The notes below the pieces were generated by a model. It worked only from the letters and a program-made list of their open reading frames with translations. It was not told the origin of the DNA and ran no database searches. Below, piece by piece: positions 1-8,728 of a DNA stretch of 12,500 nucleotides. Within the stretch, counting starts at the first letter, position 1; each line of letters opens with the position of its first letter. The position numbers and the translations under genes are program-made. This DNA comes from Halocaridina rubra (taxonomy: Eukaryota > Arthropoda > Malacostraca > Decapoda > Atyidae), in assembly GCA_037179515.1 (NCBI GenBank), contig JAXCGZ010005749.1, forward strand, positions 47,501-60,000, written 5' to 3'.

Positions 1-1700
1 TTATGAAGTAAATCAAATTATATTTATAAAAATGCTCGAATTCAAAGGAAATTATTCTTGTAAATGAATCTTCATTTTTTTTATATAAACAAAGTAATGT
101 ATATTTTCTCGTAATTTCCTCTTTTTAAGCTGATTCCAATATGAGCCACAAGATAGTATCAAACCTCCCAATTTTTATTTGCCATTATCTCTGTACTACT
201 TATCATATATCTTTGGATATATAAACCACATCAAAGACTCATTGCCTTCTGAGTGGCCAAATGCCCAAAATTCATACTCTTTAAGTATTTTTACCACGTT
301 AAACTATATTTTAACTCTGTTTAGACACCAAGCAACAAAATTTGTAAAAGATAATCTCTTGATGTTTCCTTGAACTCATTTTAATTCATGCTTGACAAGA
401 TCAAGAACTACGACTGTAACTTGAGTTATAGAAGTGTTTGTAGAGCTTTTTGGCTAAGAATCTAAAGTATATTTCTCCAGGAGAAGAGTTTAGGCCATTC
501 ACTTTCCTTCTAGGAAAGGAGGGTTTAGACCTACGAATCTGAGAAGCGCAGTGATTTCTAGGTGTAACACAAGCAGAGTAAGGTGAATCAGAAGTAGAGG
601 TTTGGTATGAGTGTCATGCCCGATTCTTGGCCTGAATAGCCATGGAGCAAGCACGTTCAAACCAAGGATAAGATGGAGAGAAAAACTTGATAGCGGAGGG
701 GATGAAAACCTCTATTCCCGAGGTTATGATCTCGGAAACTTTTGGGGTTGCCTGATCAGGATTACGGGCCCTAAAGCAGTAGTCATCCCGTGGAAAATCA
801 AGGTGAAATTCACGCAGCTCTTCACATTTGATATGCTCTTAAGGCCAAAGACAGTGCTAGGTAGAACGTATCTTTGGTGGGAGGGACGAAAATTGATAAG
901 ATTGAGATCAGAGAGTGGTCAGAATTACTAAGAGGGGAAAATACGGAATATAAATAATTTGTATATTTGTATTAAAACTTAATTATGTATATGTATAATA
1001 CCAGGTGGTGGGTAAATAAGAATTTCCTTCATATTTCATTCATATTTAAGGAGTAATAACTGAATCGCTGAAAAAGCATTTTCTTACTTATTATGGCCAA
1101 AAAAATAGGTAAAGGCTGATGTCAGCAAGAATGGCCATCCTTTAACACTATAACGCAACTTAGACTATAAATGACACTTGAATAAGGAGGACATCTCATT
1201 TTTATAAGAATACACGTTTTTTTTATAACAATAAAACATAAGTTTATTACAATCATTATACAGGTGTAGTACTTTTTGACATCTTGGGACATAGTTTAGA
1301 AAAATTATTCACAATACAATATAATAACAAACATTAAAATTAAGAAAGAGACATATTGGAATAGGGAAAATTAATGGAGTGTACAAAATTATACATGTAA
1401 ACTAAACCTATTTCATATGAGCACAAAAAAAAATCCAAAGAAATTATTTAAAAAACAAAATTAGATTTTCAAATGAAATATATGTTCTAAACACATACAT
1501 ACGATCCTCTGAATGCAGATAAGAATTGTTCATCATTTTATTTACGCAATTAAATCTAATGTACTTCAGTAAGTGGAGAGCTAGATACTTGCTTCTATAT
1601 TTTGGGAAAAGAGATACATTTTCTTTTCCATTTGTACTTAATATACGGAAATTTAGCTTTTTTTATTATTGTTTTTATACTTTTCTATTGGATCACAAAA
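1..1700. other. Non-genic AT-rich region downstream of the gene
   Basis: No credible exon was recognised here on either strand. Open frames at 179-373 and 1602-1787 look like chance: no domain phrase, no codon bias, and hydrophobic or Asn/Ile-rich composition expected from AT-rich DNA. The stretch from about 380 to 935 is less AT-rich than its surroundings and may be an old insertion (see the separate entry). Confidence 0.5.
600..935. other. Unidentified GC-richer block with a 106-codon open frame
   Basis: The sequence changes here from AT-rich to more balanced composition, and the plus strand is open for 106 codons (611-931). The predicted peptide has several Trp and many Arg/Lys but no motif I recognise, and no good splice-site pair or neighbouring exon. 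It could be a remnant of a transposable element or a coding exon of another gene; I cannot tell which. Confidence 0.25.
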
Positions 1701-1975
1701 TATAATGAATTAGCCAATCAGAATGCTACTTACCTAATACCTTGTCTGATTGCCAAGCTCAAAGGAAACAGTTTAATTGCATCGTGAGGCAAAATATATT
1801 AGCCAATCAAATGATACTTGACTATGACACACTTTGATTGGATAGTTTGAAAATGTAGCAAGCAATCAGAATGCTCTATGACCAAAAAGGTATTTTGATT
1901 GGATAGTTTAAATATTTAATAGCCAACAAGAGAACTACTCTCTCAAATACCCATTCTGATTGGTTAGTTGAAACA
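1701..1975. repeat. Foldback tandem repeat with paired CCAAT/ATTGG arms
   Basis: Four units of about 60 bp follow one another, at roughly 1701-1765, 1795-1853, 1854-1912 and 1913-1974. Most start with an AGCCAATCA-like arm and end with a TGATTGGNTAG-like arm, so each can fold on itself. The outermost arms at 1710-1725 and 1952-1967 are near-perfect inverted repeats of 16 bp with two mismatches. It may be a MITE-like element or a tandem hairpin array. It lies about 320 bp past the distal stop codon, so it is probably outside the transcript. Confidence 0.55.
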
Positions 1976-2229
1976 AGACATGAAATATTTAACAATATTT
2001 ATGATAAAATTTTGATGTAGTTTTGTCTTTTAAGCTTAATTTAAAAGTGTAAAAATATTTTTTCTATATTGGTATGACTTAGAATATTAAAAATCATATA
2101 TTTCGATTAACTAATTTCCCTAAAGTAATTGATGGTACAAATATGTTGTAAGTTACATGTTAGACTGAACAAAACATACTTTTCATTACTAATAAAGACA
2201 CTTTATAAGACAAGTTTTGTATCTTCTTA
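1976..2229. other. AT-rich spacer, nothing recognised
   Basis: This is plain AT-rich sequence between the foldback repeat and the distal 3' end. I see no gene, domain or repeat structure in it. Confidence 0.4.
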
Positions 2230-2280
2230 TTTATTTATCTTTAGTGTTTATTTATTTAGTTTTTTGTGTTTATTTTTATT
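2230..2280 (-). promoter_or_regulatory. Candidate poly(A) signal cluster for the distal isoform
   Basis: Read on the minus strand, AATAAA occurs at 2280-2275, 2274-2269, 2256-2251, 2252-2247 and 2235-2230, beginning 17 nt after the TAG stop at 2299-2297. The sequence is very AT-rich, so some copies are expected by chance, but their density directly downstream of a predicted stop fits a 3' end here. A short 3' UTR of roughly 50-120 nt is inferred. Confidence 0.35.
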
Positions 2281-2296
2281 ATGTTTTGTTCTAAAC

Positions 2297-2378
2297 CTAC
2301 ACTACTGATTGCGCATGTGGGAACATTTGATTCATGGGCACTCTGGTCTCATCCGAATACATAGAGCTGGCATTGCTT
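2297..2378 (-). CDS. mesh: Distal last coding exon, PDZ-ligand C-terminus
   Basis: This short terminal exon has 82 coding nt and no long open frame of its own; I found it by extending the distal TM exon. The acceptor is TTTCCATTTCAG on the minus strand. With CC carried over, the first codon is CCA (Pro), followed by SNASSMYSDETRVPMNQMF and PHAQSVV, then a TAG stop. Three points support it: the phase fits exactly, the acceptor has a good pyrimidine tract, and the protein ends AQSVV, almost the same as AQQSVV at the end of the proximal isoform. The shared end suggests that both tails bind a PDZ protein. A group of AATAAA hexamers follows 17 nt or more after the stop. Confidence 0.8.
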
Positions 2379-2617
2379 CTGAAATGGAAATAAATAACAT
2401 TTATTTATGCGTTGAGATTTTGAGCCTTATGCTACTATGGCCAGAAGGGTGACCAGAATTGAAATAGAAAAGTTGGAAACAGCCTCATCACGCTCTGACT
2501 GCCCTCAACATCTTCGAAAGCTTGTTTTGTGGCAAGACATTTTTAAGGAAGAATGGGAAATGCTGTCTCTATGCTCCCCTAGCCCAGTCAGTCAACTCTT
2601 GCAGCATGAATGAGATG

Positions 2618-2748
<131 letters not shown>

Positions 2749-2959
2749 GTTGCTGGACATTAATTTACAGTATTATAAACTAATATGTAAATTTGGAAAT
2801 CAAGTAATTTACACTGAAAAAAACACACAAAGCCATATAAAATATGAGAGACGCTCCTTGGCATCCTGATTCATGATTCAAGAAGTTATTTCTGATAAAC
2901 AAACTGCGCCCTTGTTATACTGAAAATTCTGAATTATAGTTCACAACTACATATTACTA

Positions 2960-3108
<149 letters not shown>

Positions 3109-3156
3109 TAACTTCGATTGACGTCAAAGAAAATCCCAAATTATAAATAAACTTAC

Positions 3157-3355
3157 GGTTTTTTTCCCATCATTTTCTTGACGCTGTCTCTTCCTGCGCG
3201 TCTCTTGCGATAAATATAAGTGTCTACCCTTTCTGTATCTTGTTTGTTGCGCACGTAGGAAGCGTAACAGAGCAGTGCAATAAGGACGGGAATCAGCACG
3301 GCGAGAACAGTGCCAGCGGTAATACCTGCGTGCATTCCTAAGTACTCTCTTTCAG
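3157..3355 (-). CDS. mesh: Distal alternative TM exon, paralogous to the proximal one
   Basis: This 199-nt exon begins after the acceptor TTCATTGACAG with the same CTGAA as the proximal exon and in the same phase, so it can join the sushi exon directly. It encodes EREYLGMHA, a membrane helix (GITAGTVLAVLIPVLIALL plus CYAS), then YVRNK and a strongly basic juxtamembrane tail (YRKRRAGRDSVKKMMGKK). Over the first 38 residues, 27 match the proximal exon; the tails after RNK are unrelated. The exon ends AAACC|GTAAGT, a near-perfect donor in phase 2, and fits the last exon at 2378-2297. If the donor is not used, the frame stops at once, because the TAA lies inside the donor (KKP then stop). The frame stays clean throughout, so I read it as functional rather than a pseudo-exon. 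Confidence 0.87.
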
Positions 3356-3461
3356 CTGTCAATGAAGAGTAAGAATATTGAGTTAATAAATTTGGAATAT
3401 ATAAATTTTATGGGTGGGGTACTTATTGGTGCCGTGAATGGCGACAGCACTTACTTAACTT

Positions 3462-3560
3462 AGCCAAAACAGCCTAGTGCCAATAGGGCAACACCAAAAC
3501 AATTTAGGGTTAAAAGTCATGGCGCCAAATCAACCGCACCAAATAGTGCCATATCAGAAA
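3462..3560 (+). repeat. Relic copies of the 30-bp CCAAAACAGC-type minisatellite
   Basis: The stretch has CCAAAACAGCCTAGTGCCAA followed by further CCAAAAC and GTGCCA segments. These match the unit of the clear 30-bp array at about 8851-9090. About three diverged units can be made out. The same repeat family therefore sits in two introns of this gene. Confidence 0.55.
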
Positions 3561-3871
3561 TTATATTCATTTAATTATTTATTTACTTATTTATATAAAA
3601 AAAATATAAATTTCAACATATATATAATGCTAAGCACATTCACAAACAGTAAACTATTAGATAAATTTAAAAAAAAATCAGTGAATCAGTAACAAAAATT
3701 TAGGTTTTCGTAAGACTTGACATTAATATGTTTGTCTTGAGATTCTGCTATTTTACACTGTTCTTTTGCATAATTCTAGACTATTTTCATATTTTAGCTC
3801 ATTGTTCAATCTCATTAAGTTCAAGTTTTGGTATCTGGTATGATATATGAGTATACTGCACTAGGAAGTGT

Positions 3872-3892
3872 GGGTGGGTGGGTGGGTGGGTG
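3872..3892 (+). repeat. (GGGT)5 tract, potential G-quadruplex
   Basis: Five GGG runs separated by single T residues follow each other directly on the plus strand, opposite the gene's sense strand. Four G3 runs with one-base loops are the strongest form of the intramolecular G-quadruplex pattern. The transcript would carry the complementary C-rich sequence. Confidence 0.8.
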
Positions 3893-3949
3893 AAAGTGGT
3901 GCATGTATGTTCCCTAATTCATTCTCTTTCTATTCTACATTTTCATCTT

Positions 3950-4305
3950 TCACCCCCCTTGGAGTGGGGCGACAAAATATACCGCCTCGCTTCCCCTGCG
4001 TGGGGATTGCAATAGCTCATTGGCAAAACGCGTTAACCAGGAAGTGACTAAACGGATTCGATCTCACAGGGGGACGTTTAGAAGGGCATCCAGTCTTAAT
4101 CCCAAGCTGCAACCTATCTTGTGGCTGAACAAATGGACTGGGTGTCTTCTGTGTATACGTCCCTCTAAAGACTCAAAGTGGGGGGGGATGTGGTGACCCC
4201 CTATCCTCAAGGAGGCTATGATTGGACAGTTAGGCTGAATAGGCTTGTTGAGAATTGGGTACGTGCTTTGACTTGGCCACCCTTATATTTGGGACTGTGT
4301 TCATT
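3950..4305 (+). mobile_element. tRNA-derived SINE-like element
   Basis: A GC-richer island in AT-rich DNA holds an A-box-like TAGCTCATTGG at 4013-4023 and a B-box-like GGATTCGATCTC at 4054-4065, the internal RNA polymerase III promoter layout of a tRNA head. The body follows with GAAGGGCATCCAG at 4082-4094, a core phrase I have seen in SINEs of invertebrates, and ends near CCCTTATATTTGGGACTG at about 4304. It is inserted antisense to the gene. The boundaries are estimates, and no target-site duplication was established. Confidence 0.6.
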
Positions 4306-4474
4306 TCATAAATATGTATGTGTGTATGTATGCACATCCATGGATCTCTTCTTTAATATTTTCCCTAGATCTATGTCAGTCTCTTTGATATTTTTACACA
4401 ATGTTCGCTTGAATCATCTAAAGATATTCTGGCTGTGCTATTACTCTTGTTACCTTTGGATAGTATTTTATTAT

Positions 4475-4479
<5 letters not shown>

Positions 4480-4555
<76 letters not shown>
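4480..4555. repeat. (TA)n microsatellite, about 76 bp
   Basis: Uninterrupted TA alternation, followed by a T run. It has no coding meaning; the Ile-Tyr frames across it are artefacts. Confidence 0.97.
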
Positions 4556-4560
<5 letters not shown>

Positions 4561-4682
4561 TTTTTAATCAATGAAAAGTAATCATGTGTAATGAAAGAAA
4601 ATGTTTAAAAGTTGAATATTAACACGGGTAAAGCGATGAAACAATATATTATCTTTTGTAAGCAGTTTGTTGATATGTATAT

Positions 4683-4684
<2 letters not shown>

Positions 4685-4754
<70 letters not shown>

Positions 4755-4784
4755 AGAGAAGAGGAGAGAGAGAGAGAGAGAGAG
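4685..4784. repeat. Interrupted (GA)n microsatellite, about 100 bp
   Basis: AG repeats are broken by GG or AA steps at around 4720, 4735 and 4759. The strand asymmetry (purine on plus, pyrimidine on minus) gives a CT-rich, polypyrimidine sequence in the transcript of the distal isoform. Confidence 0.95.
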
Positions 4785-4983
4785 TTTCGTACTGAATGGA
4801 ATAGAATTCGAAATTATGTAGTTTAATTAATCATATAATAACAATATACACGCAATAAGTATTTTATATTTTTATTACTAATATCACTACGACAACTTTC
4901 TTGTAGATTATTATCAGATACAATTAATTAACATGTCATTCGATACCATACAAAAAAAATTATTTCTAAGGATTTCATATTTT

Positions 4984-5140
4984 GAGGGGGCCACAATGGT
5001 GTAAAGTTCTCGACTCTGGAGATGATACACCTGCAGTAGAGCCCACCGTGGGATGATAGGAAGAGCATCCAGCTTGCCGATCAATTATTGGATTGATCTC
5101 ACTGACAGGCTGAAAAGCCTACACGGGAATAGCATGTTCT
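4984..5140 (+). mobile_element. Second, diverged SINE-like element
   Basis: Another GC-richer island, beginning at GAGGGGGCCACAATGG, contains GAAGAGCATCCAG at 5060-5072, one base different from the core phrase of the element at about 4082. The head looks tRNA-like but I could not place convincing A and B boxes. It is probably a related or truncated member of the same SINE superfamily. Confidence 0.4.
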
Positions 5141-5186
5141 TTTTCTATGTTACTATATATATATTCCTAGTTTAAGCAAAATAATA

Positions 5187-5514
5187 CAGCTGGCACTCTT
5201 TAACAGTGGCAGTGAAAACTAATTAAGAAACCCTGAGCTATTTCTTTCCCTATACTGATATAACACAACAGCTGGCACTCTTTAACAGTGGCAGTGAAAG
5301 CTAATTAAGAAACACTGATCTATTTCTTTCCCTATACTGGTATAACACAACAGCTGGCACTCCTTAACAGGGGCAGTGAAAGCTAATTAAGAAACCCTGA
5401 GCTATTTCTTTCCCTATACTGGTATAACACAACAGCTGGCACTCCTTAACAGTGGCAGTGAAGGCTAATTAAGAAACCCTGAACTATTTCTTTCCCTATA
5501 CTGGTATAACACGT
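5187..5514. repeat. 82-bp tandem repeat, four copies
   Basis: Copies begin with CAGCTGGCACTC at 5187, 5269, 5351 and 5433, exactly 82 bp apart, with only a few substitutions between copies. Each holds CTAATTAAGAAAC and CTATTTCTTTCCC segments. The array ends abruptly at about 5514. It lies between the two alternative 3' ends. Confidence 0.93.
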
Positions 5515-5572
5515 GAGCCCCTATCACCCTGAACCAGAGAATCCAAAACAACAGTTTATTCGGCTACATTCT

Positions 5573-5676
5573 GTTAAAAGATGGCACTGTGCCTCAACGT
5601 GCTAATATATGGCACTCAGCCTCAACATGCTAAAAGATGGCACTCTGCCTCAACATGCTAAAATATGGCACTTGGT
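5573..5676. repeat. 28-bp tandem repeat, nearly four copies
   Basis: ATGGCACT begins at 5581, 5609, 5637 and 5665, each 28 bp after the last, within units like AAAAGATGGCACTCTGCCTC. It shares TGGCACTC with the 82-bp array just to its left. Confidence 0.85.
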
Positions 5677-5799
5677 GATGTCACATGTTGTCCGAACATG
5701 GCATCAGTGCATATTGTTTCAGATTCCTTAGTTCTGGGTATATTGGTTTCGTGAGGGGCTTGCCTGACTTTTGGGAGCGATTGTGTGTATTAATATTCT

Positions 5800-5855
5800 T
5801 TTATTTTCCTAACTTAAAAGCACATGTTCATTGGTATCCTCTAAGTCTCTTTATT
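5800..5855 (-). promoter_or_regulatory. Candidate poly(A) signals for the proximal isoform
   Basis: Minus-strand AATAAA hexamers lie at 5855-5850 and 5805-5800, about 220 and 270 nt past the TGA stop at 6076-6074. Either could end the proximal transcript. Chance occurrence in AT-rich DNA cannot be excluded. Confidence 0.3.
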
Positions 5856-6073
5856 TGATAATATTCACACGTCTAGAAAAGCAGAAAAGAACTGTATAGC
5901 GTTGAACTATTGGAAAGGCAAGTACTATTTCATATCATAGCAGCATGTCTCAGATGATTCTTGAAGAATATTAGATATCTATAGTCTTTTACTACTTTCA
6001 GCTGTTATTCCAGTGCATAAATATCATTCAGTCTTTAAAGTCATGTGACTTGTGAAATTGTTTATATGAATGA

Positions 6074-6621
6074 TCAGACTACAGATTGCTGGGCCTTTTG
6101 CTCCTCAACTCCCCATAGCAAATTCTGGAATTCCACTGGTTTGTCATTCAGAGGTTCGCCTGTGTTGTAATCACCATCGAATTTATGTGGAATTTTGATG
6201 GAACCATCGCTTTCCTTCAAGGAGTAAGTCGAATTTGAATGCCCAGAGAAACTGGACTCTGAACTGCCATCACTCTCATCTGCTCTGTTGTGCTGAGTCA
6301 AGGGTATCTCGTTTTCTCTAAGAGGAACTGGAGGTGGCTTAACCCAGCCGATGGGTGAGGTTACTGTAGAATTTTTGGGTGATGGTGTGTCATTGCGTGC
6401 AGACTTTCGGGAGATGCTCCTCCTCAGGCGTGGTGGAATGGAGTAGAGGAACCTTTGTCCCCCTGATATATCAAGGGATGCATGCAGGTACTCCATCTCG
6501 TCCTTCTTCTTGTTCCTGTGGTATGAGGCATAACAGAGCATGGCAAGCAGAATGGGGATAAGGATAGCCAGTACTGTGCCAGCCGTGATACCCTGTTGCA
6601 TCACCATGAATTCCCATTCAG
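6074..6621 (-). CDS. mesh: Proximal alternative terminal exon: TM helix and long tail
   Basis: This terminal coding exon of 548 nt (TGA stop at 6076-6074) follows the acceptor CTCCTGCAG. After the sushi exon, the join A|CT gives Thr, then EWEFMVMQQ. A single membrane helix follows (GITAGTVLAILIPILLAML plus CYAS), then the basic stop-transfer sequence YHRNKKK. The cytoplasmic tail is about 145 residues. It has a basophilic-kinase-like stretch (RRSISRKSAR), a proline-rich PPPVPLR that fits a class II SH3 ligand (PxxPxR), a Ser-rich acidic patch (ADESDGSSESSFSGHSNS), and a C-terminus AQQSVV that fits a class I PDZ ligand (S/T-x-hydrophobic). No further exon is needed. Use of this exon should exclude the distal pair at 3157-3355 and 2297-2378. 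Motif functions are inferred from pattern alone. Confidence 0.9.
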
Positions 6622-7591
6622 CTGCAGGAGGAGGTTTGTGCAGATGTTAAAATATCATCGAATTTTTTTATGTCCCTCCAAACCCAACGCCTTGTTTCAC
6701 TCATCCACCCAATCGGTTTGACTGGTTTGAACATTATAATAAGTCTGAAGTCTAAAGGGTCGACCGATCCTCTGGTATGTATGCAAATCGGAGTGTAGGA
6801 TGATTCAGAAAACCATTTTATTTTTTCTTATTGTTCCTTTTTGGACGCATATCATATTTATGATATTTAGAATAGGAGTCATGACTTACAAATGACCTAA
6901 CCTCTTTAAATGCATTCTGAGGGATAGTTGAGCAGTGAGGAAAGGCAGTGGGCATGGAGGAAGTATACTGACCTTGCTATCATCGTGACTTCTTTGCGTA
7001 AAAGCTAGGGAGTCGCAACAAAACAAGGTCAGTAAGAAGTACTTGTATATTACATTACTTACGCACTTAATATAGCAACATATATGAAGGCACCATCTTT
7101 ATTTCAATATAAATTTAAAATTAAGTGCACTTATTTCAACAAGCAGCTATCAAGTGTGTGCTGAGTTACTGCACAACTAAATTTCATGAAGACCAGAACA
7201 CTTTTAAGCACAAAACATGGAGAAGGTTAGGTGTATTATAAGTCATGCTATATGCCAGTAGCTCTTCTACAGGACACTTAAGGTTATTCCAGTATAAGAA
7301 AAACAATGGAACTTTACGTTTTCATGTCTGTTAGAAACACTCAATGTGGTAAGAACTTTTGCACTATGTGAGGTTTTGCAGAGTGAAGGGTGTGCTAAGT
7401 GACTGTTATTTTAACAATGCCTAGGTTATGTTATTTTGTCATGTTGGTGAGTCATGCGCCTTGGGTTAATAAGAACTACAATAAGCATAGACAGGTGACT
7501 TCTGACAGAAAGACAAAAGCAACATTTAAGGACACAGACATACATTCCAGACACCGACAGAAAAGATTATCTGTTGACACTTGATACTCAC
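6622..7591 (-). other. Intron between sushi exon and proximal terminal exon
   Basis: This 970-nt GT-AG intron has no repeat array or additional exon that I could recognise. Reading through the sushi exon's donor would add about 38 residues before a stop near 7476. Confidence 0.6.
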
Positions 7592-7774
7592 TGACACAGG
7601 TAGCTTCACCATCTTCAGGCCAGTTCCAGTCTCCATTAGCGTAGCACCATCTTCTCTGTTCTCCGAGTAGTACGTAGCCAGGGTCACAGTCGAATTTGAC
7701 CTCTGCTCCGCTGAGGAAGTTGAAGGTCGACTTTCGACCATGTGGTGGGGTTGTCAGAGCACCACAAGAAGACA
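7592..7774 (-). CDS. mesh: Mesh-like exon: sushi (CCP) domain
   Basis: This 183-nt exon holds one whole sushi/complement control protein module, starting and ending around phase-1 introns as is usual for this mobile domain. The acceptor is AATCTGTAG and the donor is GTCA|GTGAGT. About 60 residues contain four cysteines, at exon residues 3, 29, 43 and 59, with the classic surroundings: CGALTTPPHG at the start, FDCDPGYVLLG in the middle, WCYANGDWNWP, and a final ATCV. The expected disulphides are 1-3 and 2-4. The donor leaves one base (A), which joins CT at the start of either downstream transmembrane exon to give Thr. This exon is therefore the branch point for the two alternative C-termini. 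Confidence 0.93.
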
Positions 7775-8010
7775 CTACAGATTGTAATGTGAGAGGAAAT
7801 AAGTGTGACAGTATGAGAGAATGTCACTTTTGTTATTTTTTAGACAAGTCTTAAACATATGACAATATCAATTGACCAAGATTTACATCATATAATGCAT
7901 TTTGAAATTTCTGTCTAGTTATGATTATTTCTTGAAAAAAAAAACTTTTTACTATATAATACGTGTTTTAGAAGGCTAAAATATGCAAAGATACAAATCT
8001 TGTAACTCAC

Positions 8011-8162
8011 CATCGACAAGGCCTTGTCCTTTAATGTTGACAAACTGGTCTTGATAATATTTTGTCATGATAGCAAAGTCTCTTCGAAGGGTAACGACAA
8101 AGTCAAAATAACACTGGTATGAGTCACCACAGACCTTGTTGATTTCTTCCATTGGTGTCGTC
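8011..8162 (-). CDS. mesh: Mesh-like exon: Cys-pair linker before sushi domain
   Basis: This 152-nt exon completes the codon left by the upstream exon (GC|G, Ala) and ends in phase 1. The acceptor is CCGTTCAG and the donor is GATG|GTGAGT. It encodes TTPMEEINKVCGDSYQCYFD followed by FVVTLRRDFAIMTKYYQDQ and FVNIKGQGLVDG. The motif CGDSYQCYFDFVVT is the conserved Cys-x5-Cys-x-(F/Y)-D element that lies between VWD and sushi in AMOP/VWD/sushi proteins. The two cysteines probably form a local disulphide on the extracellular side. The 236-nt intron to the sushi exon is the shortest in the gene. Confidence 0.85.
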
Positions 8163-8592
8163 CTGAACGGAATGAAATAATTGAAGTTTATTCCATGATG
8201 CTAATAGTCATGGCATTAAGAGCCATAAATCAGTTCATTGGAAGCTCCTTTATGCAAATTATCTCTTACTTTTGATCTAATGCAATAAATGCTTTACTTC
8301 AGTAGCTCTTTGCACTAATTCAAAGGCATTTGGCGATTAGAACTTTTACTAGATGAAAAAAAAATTATAAGTTCCAATTGTTTAAAAGTTATTTATGAGC
8401 AATTTCCACTTTAGAATACGGGTTTGAGGCTCTGTACAAATCCTATTCAAAAATATGGAATTTTTTTTTAACTTGTCTTCAATTTTCGAAGATCTGAGAG
8501 ACCTGTTTTGAGTAGGTGATTTATTTAGAGAATATGACATTCATCTTAAACATAACAGAATCCATTTTATGAATGACTCTGGAGTTACTTAC
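8163..8592 (-). other. Intron, AT-rich, nothing further recognised
   Basis: This is the 430-nt intron between the two linker exons. Apart from short A and T runs near 8357 and 8460, I see no structure in it. Confidence 0.6.
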
Positions 8593-8728
8593 GCATTAAT
8601 GGACAGAATTGGAAACGCTTCAAACTCAGGCTCGAAGTATTCATCATAATAGTAGTTACTGGAACGGAAATTGTTGTGGAAAAAGAGAGATTTGCCTTTT
8701 TCAGGGTCCTCCTTGTCGTCCAATACCC
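8593..8728 (-). CDS. mesh: Mesh-like exon: linker after VWD domain
   Basis: This 136-nt exon starts two bases into a codon and ends in phase 2. The acceptor is TTTCTGGATTAG and the donor is ATGC|GTAAGT. With the T carried over from the preceding exon, the first codon becomes TGG, giving WVLDDKEDPEKGKSLFFHN and then a Tyr/Glu-rich stretch (SNYYYDEYFEPEFEAFP). A Trp-rich entry followed by SLFFH is the usual pattern after VWD in the Mesh/SUSD2 group. The segment has no cysteines and is acidic, so it is probably an extended extracellular linker. Both splice sites match the consensus well. Confidence 0.83.

Larger units (their letters stand above)
3356..6073. other. Spacer between the two alternative 3' ends, repeat-filled
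   Basis: This stretch is both the region downstream of the proximal terminal exon (including its 3' UTR next to 6073) and intron sequence for the distal isoform. It contains a minisatellite relic at 3462-3560, a G-rich tract at 3872-3892, SINE-like elements at about 3950-4305 and 4984-5140, TA and GA microsatellites, and the 82-bp and 28-bp arrays. No further exon was recognised. Confidence 0.6.

Noticed and set aside
3157..3355. Distal TM exon as a dead duplicate
   Set aside because: It has intact frame, good acceptor and donor, and joins in phase to a last exon that restores the same C-terminal residues, so decay is unlikely.
4010..4085. A functional tRNA gene
   Set aside because: A- and B-box-like words are present, but the sequence does not fold into a convincing cloverleaf with matched acceptor arms; a SINE head is the better reading.
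5187..5676. CRISPR array
   Set aside because: The repeats are directly adjacent with no unique spacers, and the genome is clearly eukaryotic with spliced genes.
6379..6561. Plus-strand frame opposite the proximal terminal exon
   Set aside because: It is a shadow of the real minus-strand coding exon, with no recognisable domain.
7476..7591. Extension of the sushi exon past its donor, giving a secreted form without a membrane helix
   Set aside because: The donor GTCA|GTGAGT is strong and fits both downstream exons in phase; the extension is only an intron read-through and has no poly(A) signal that stands out.
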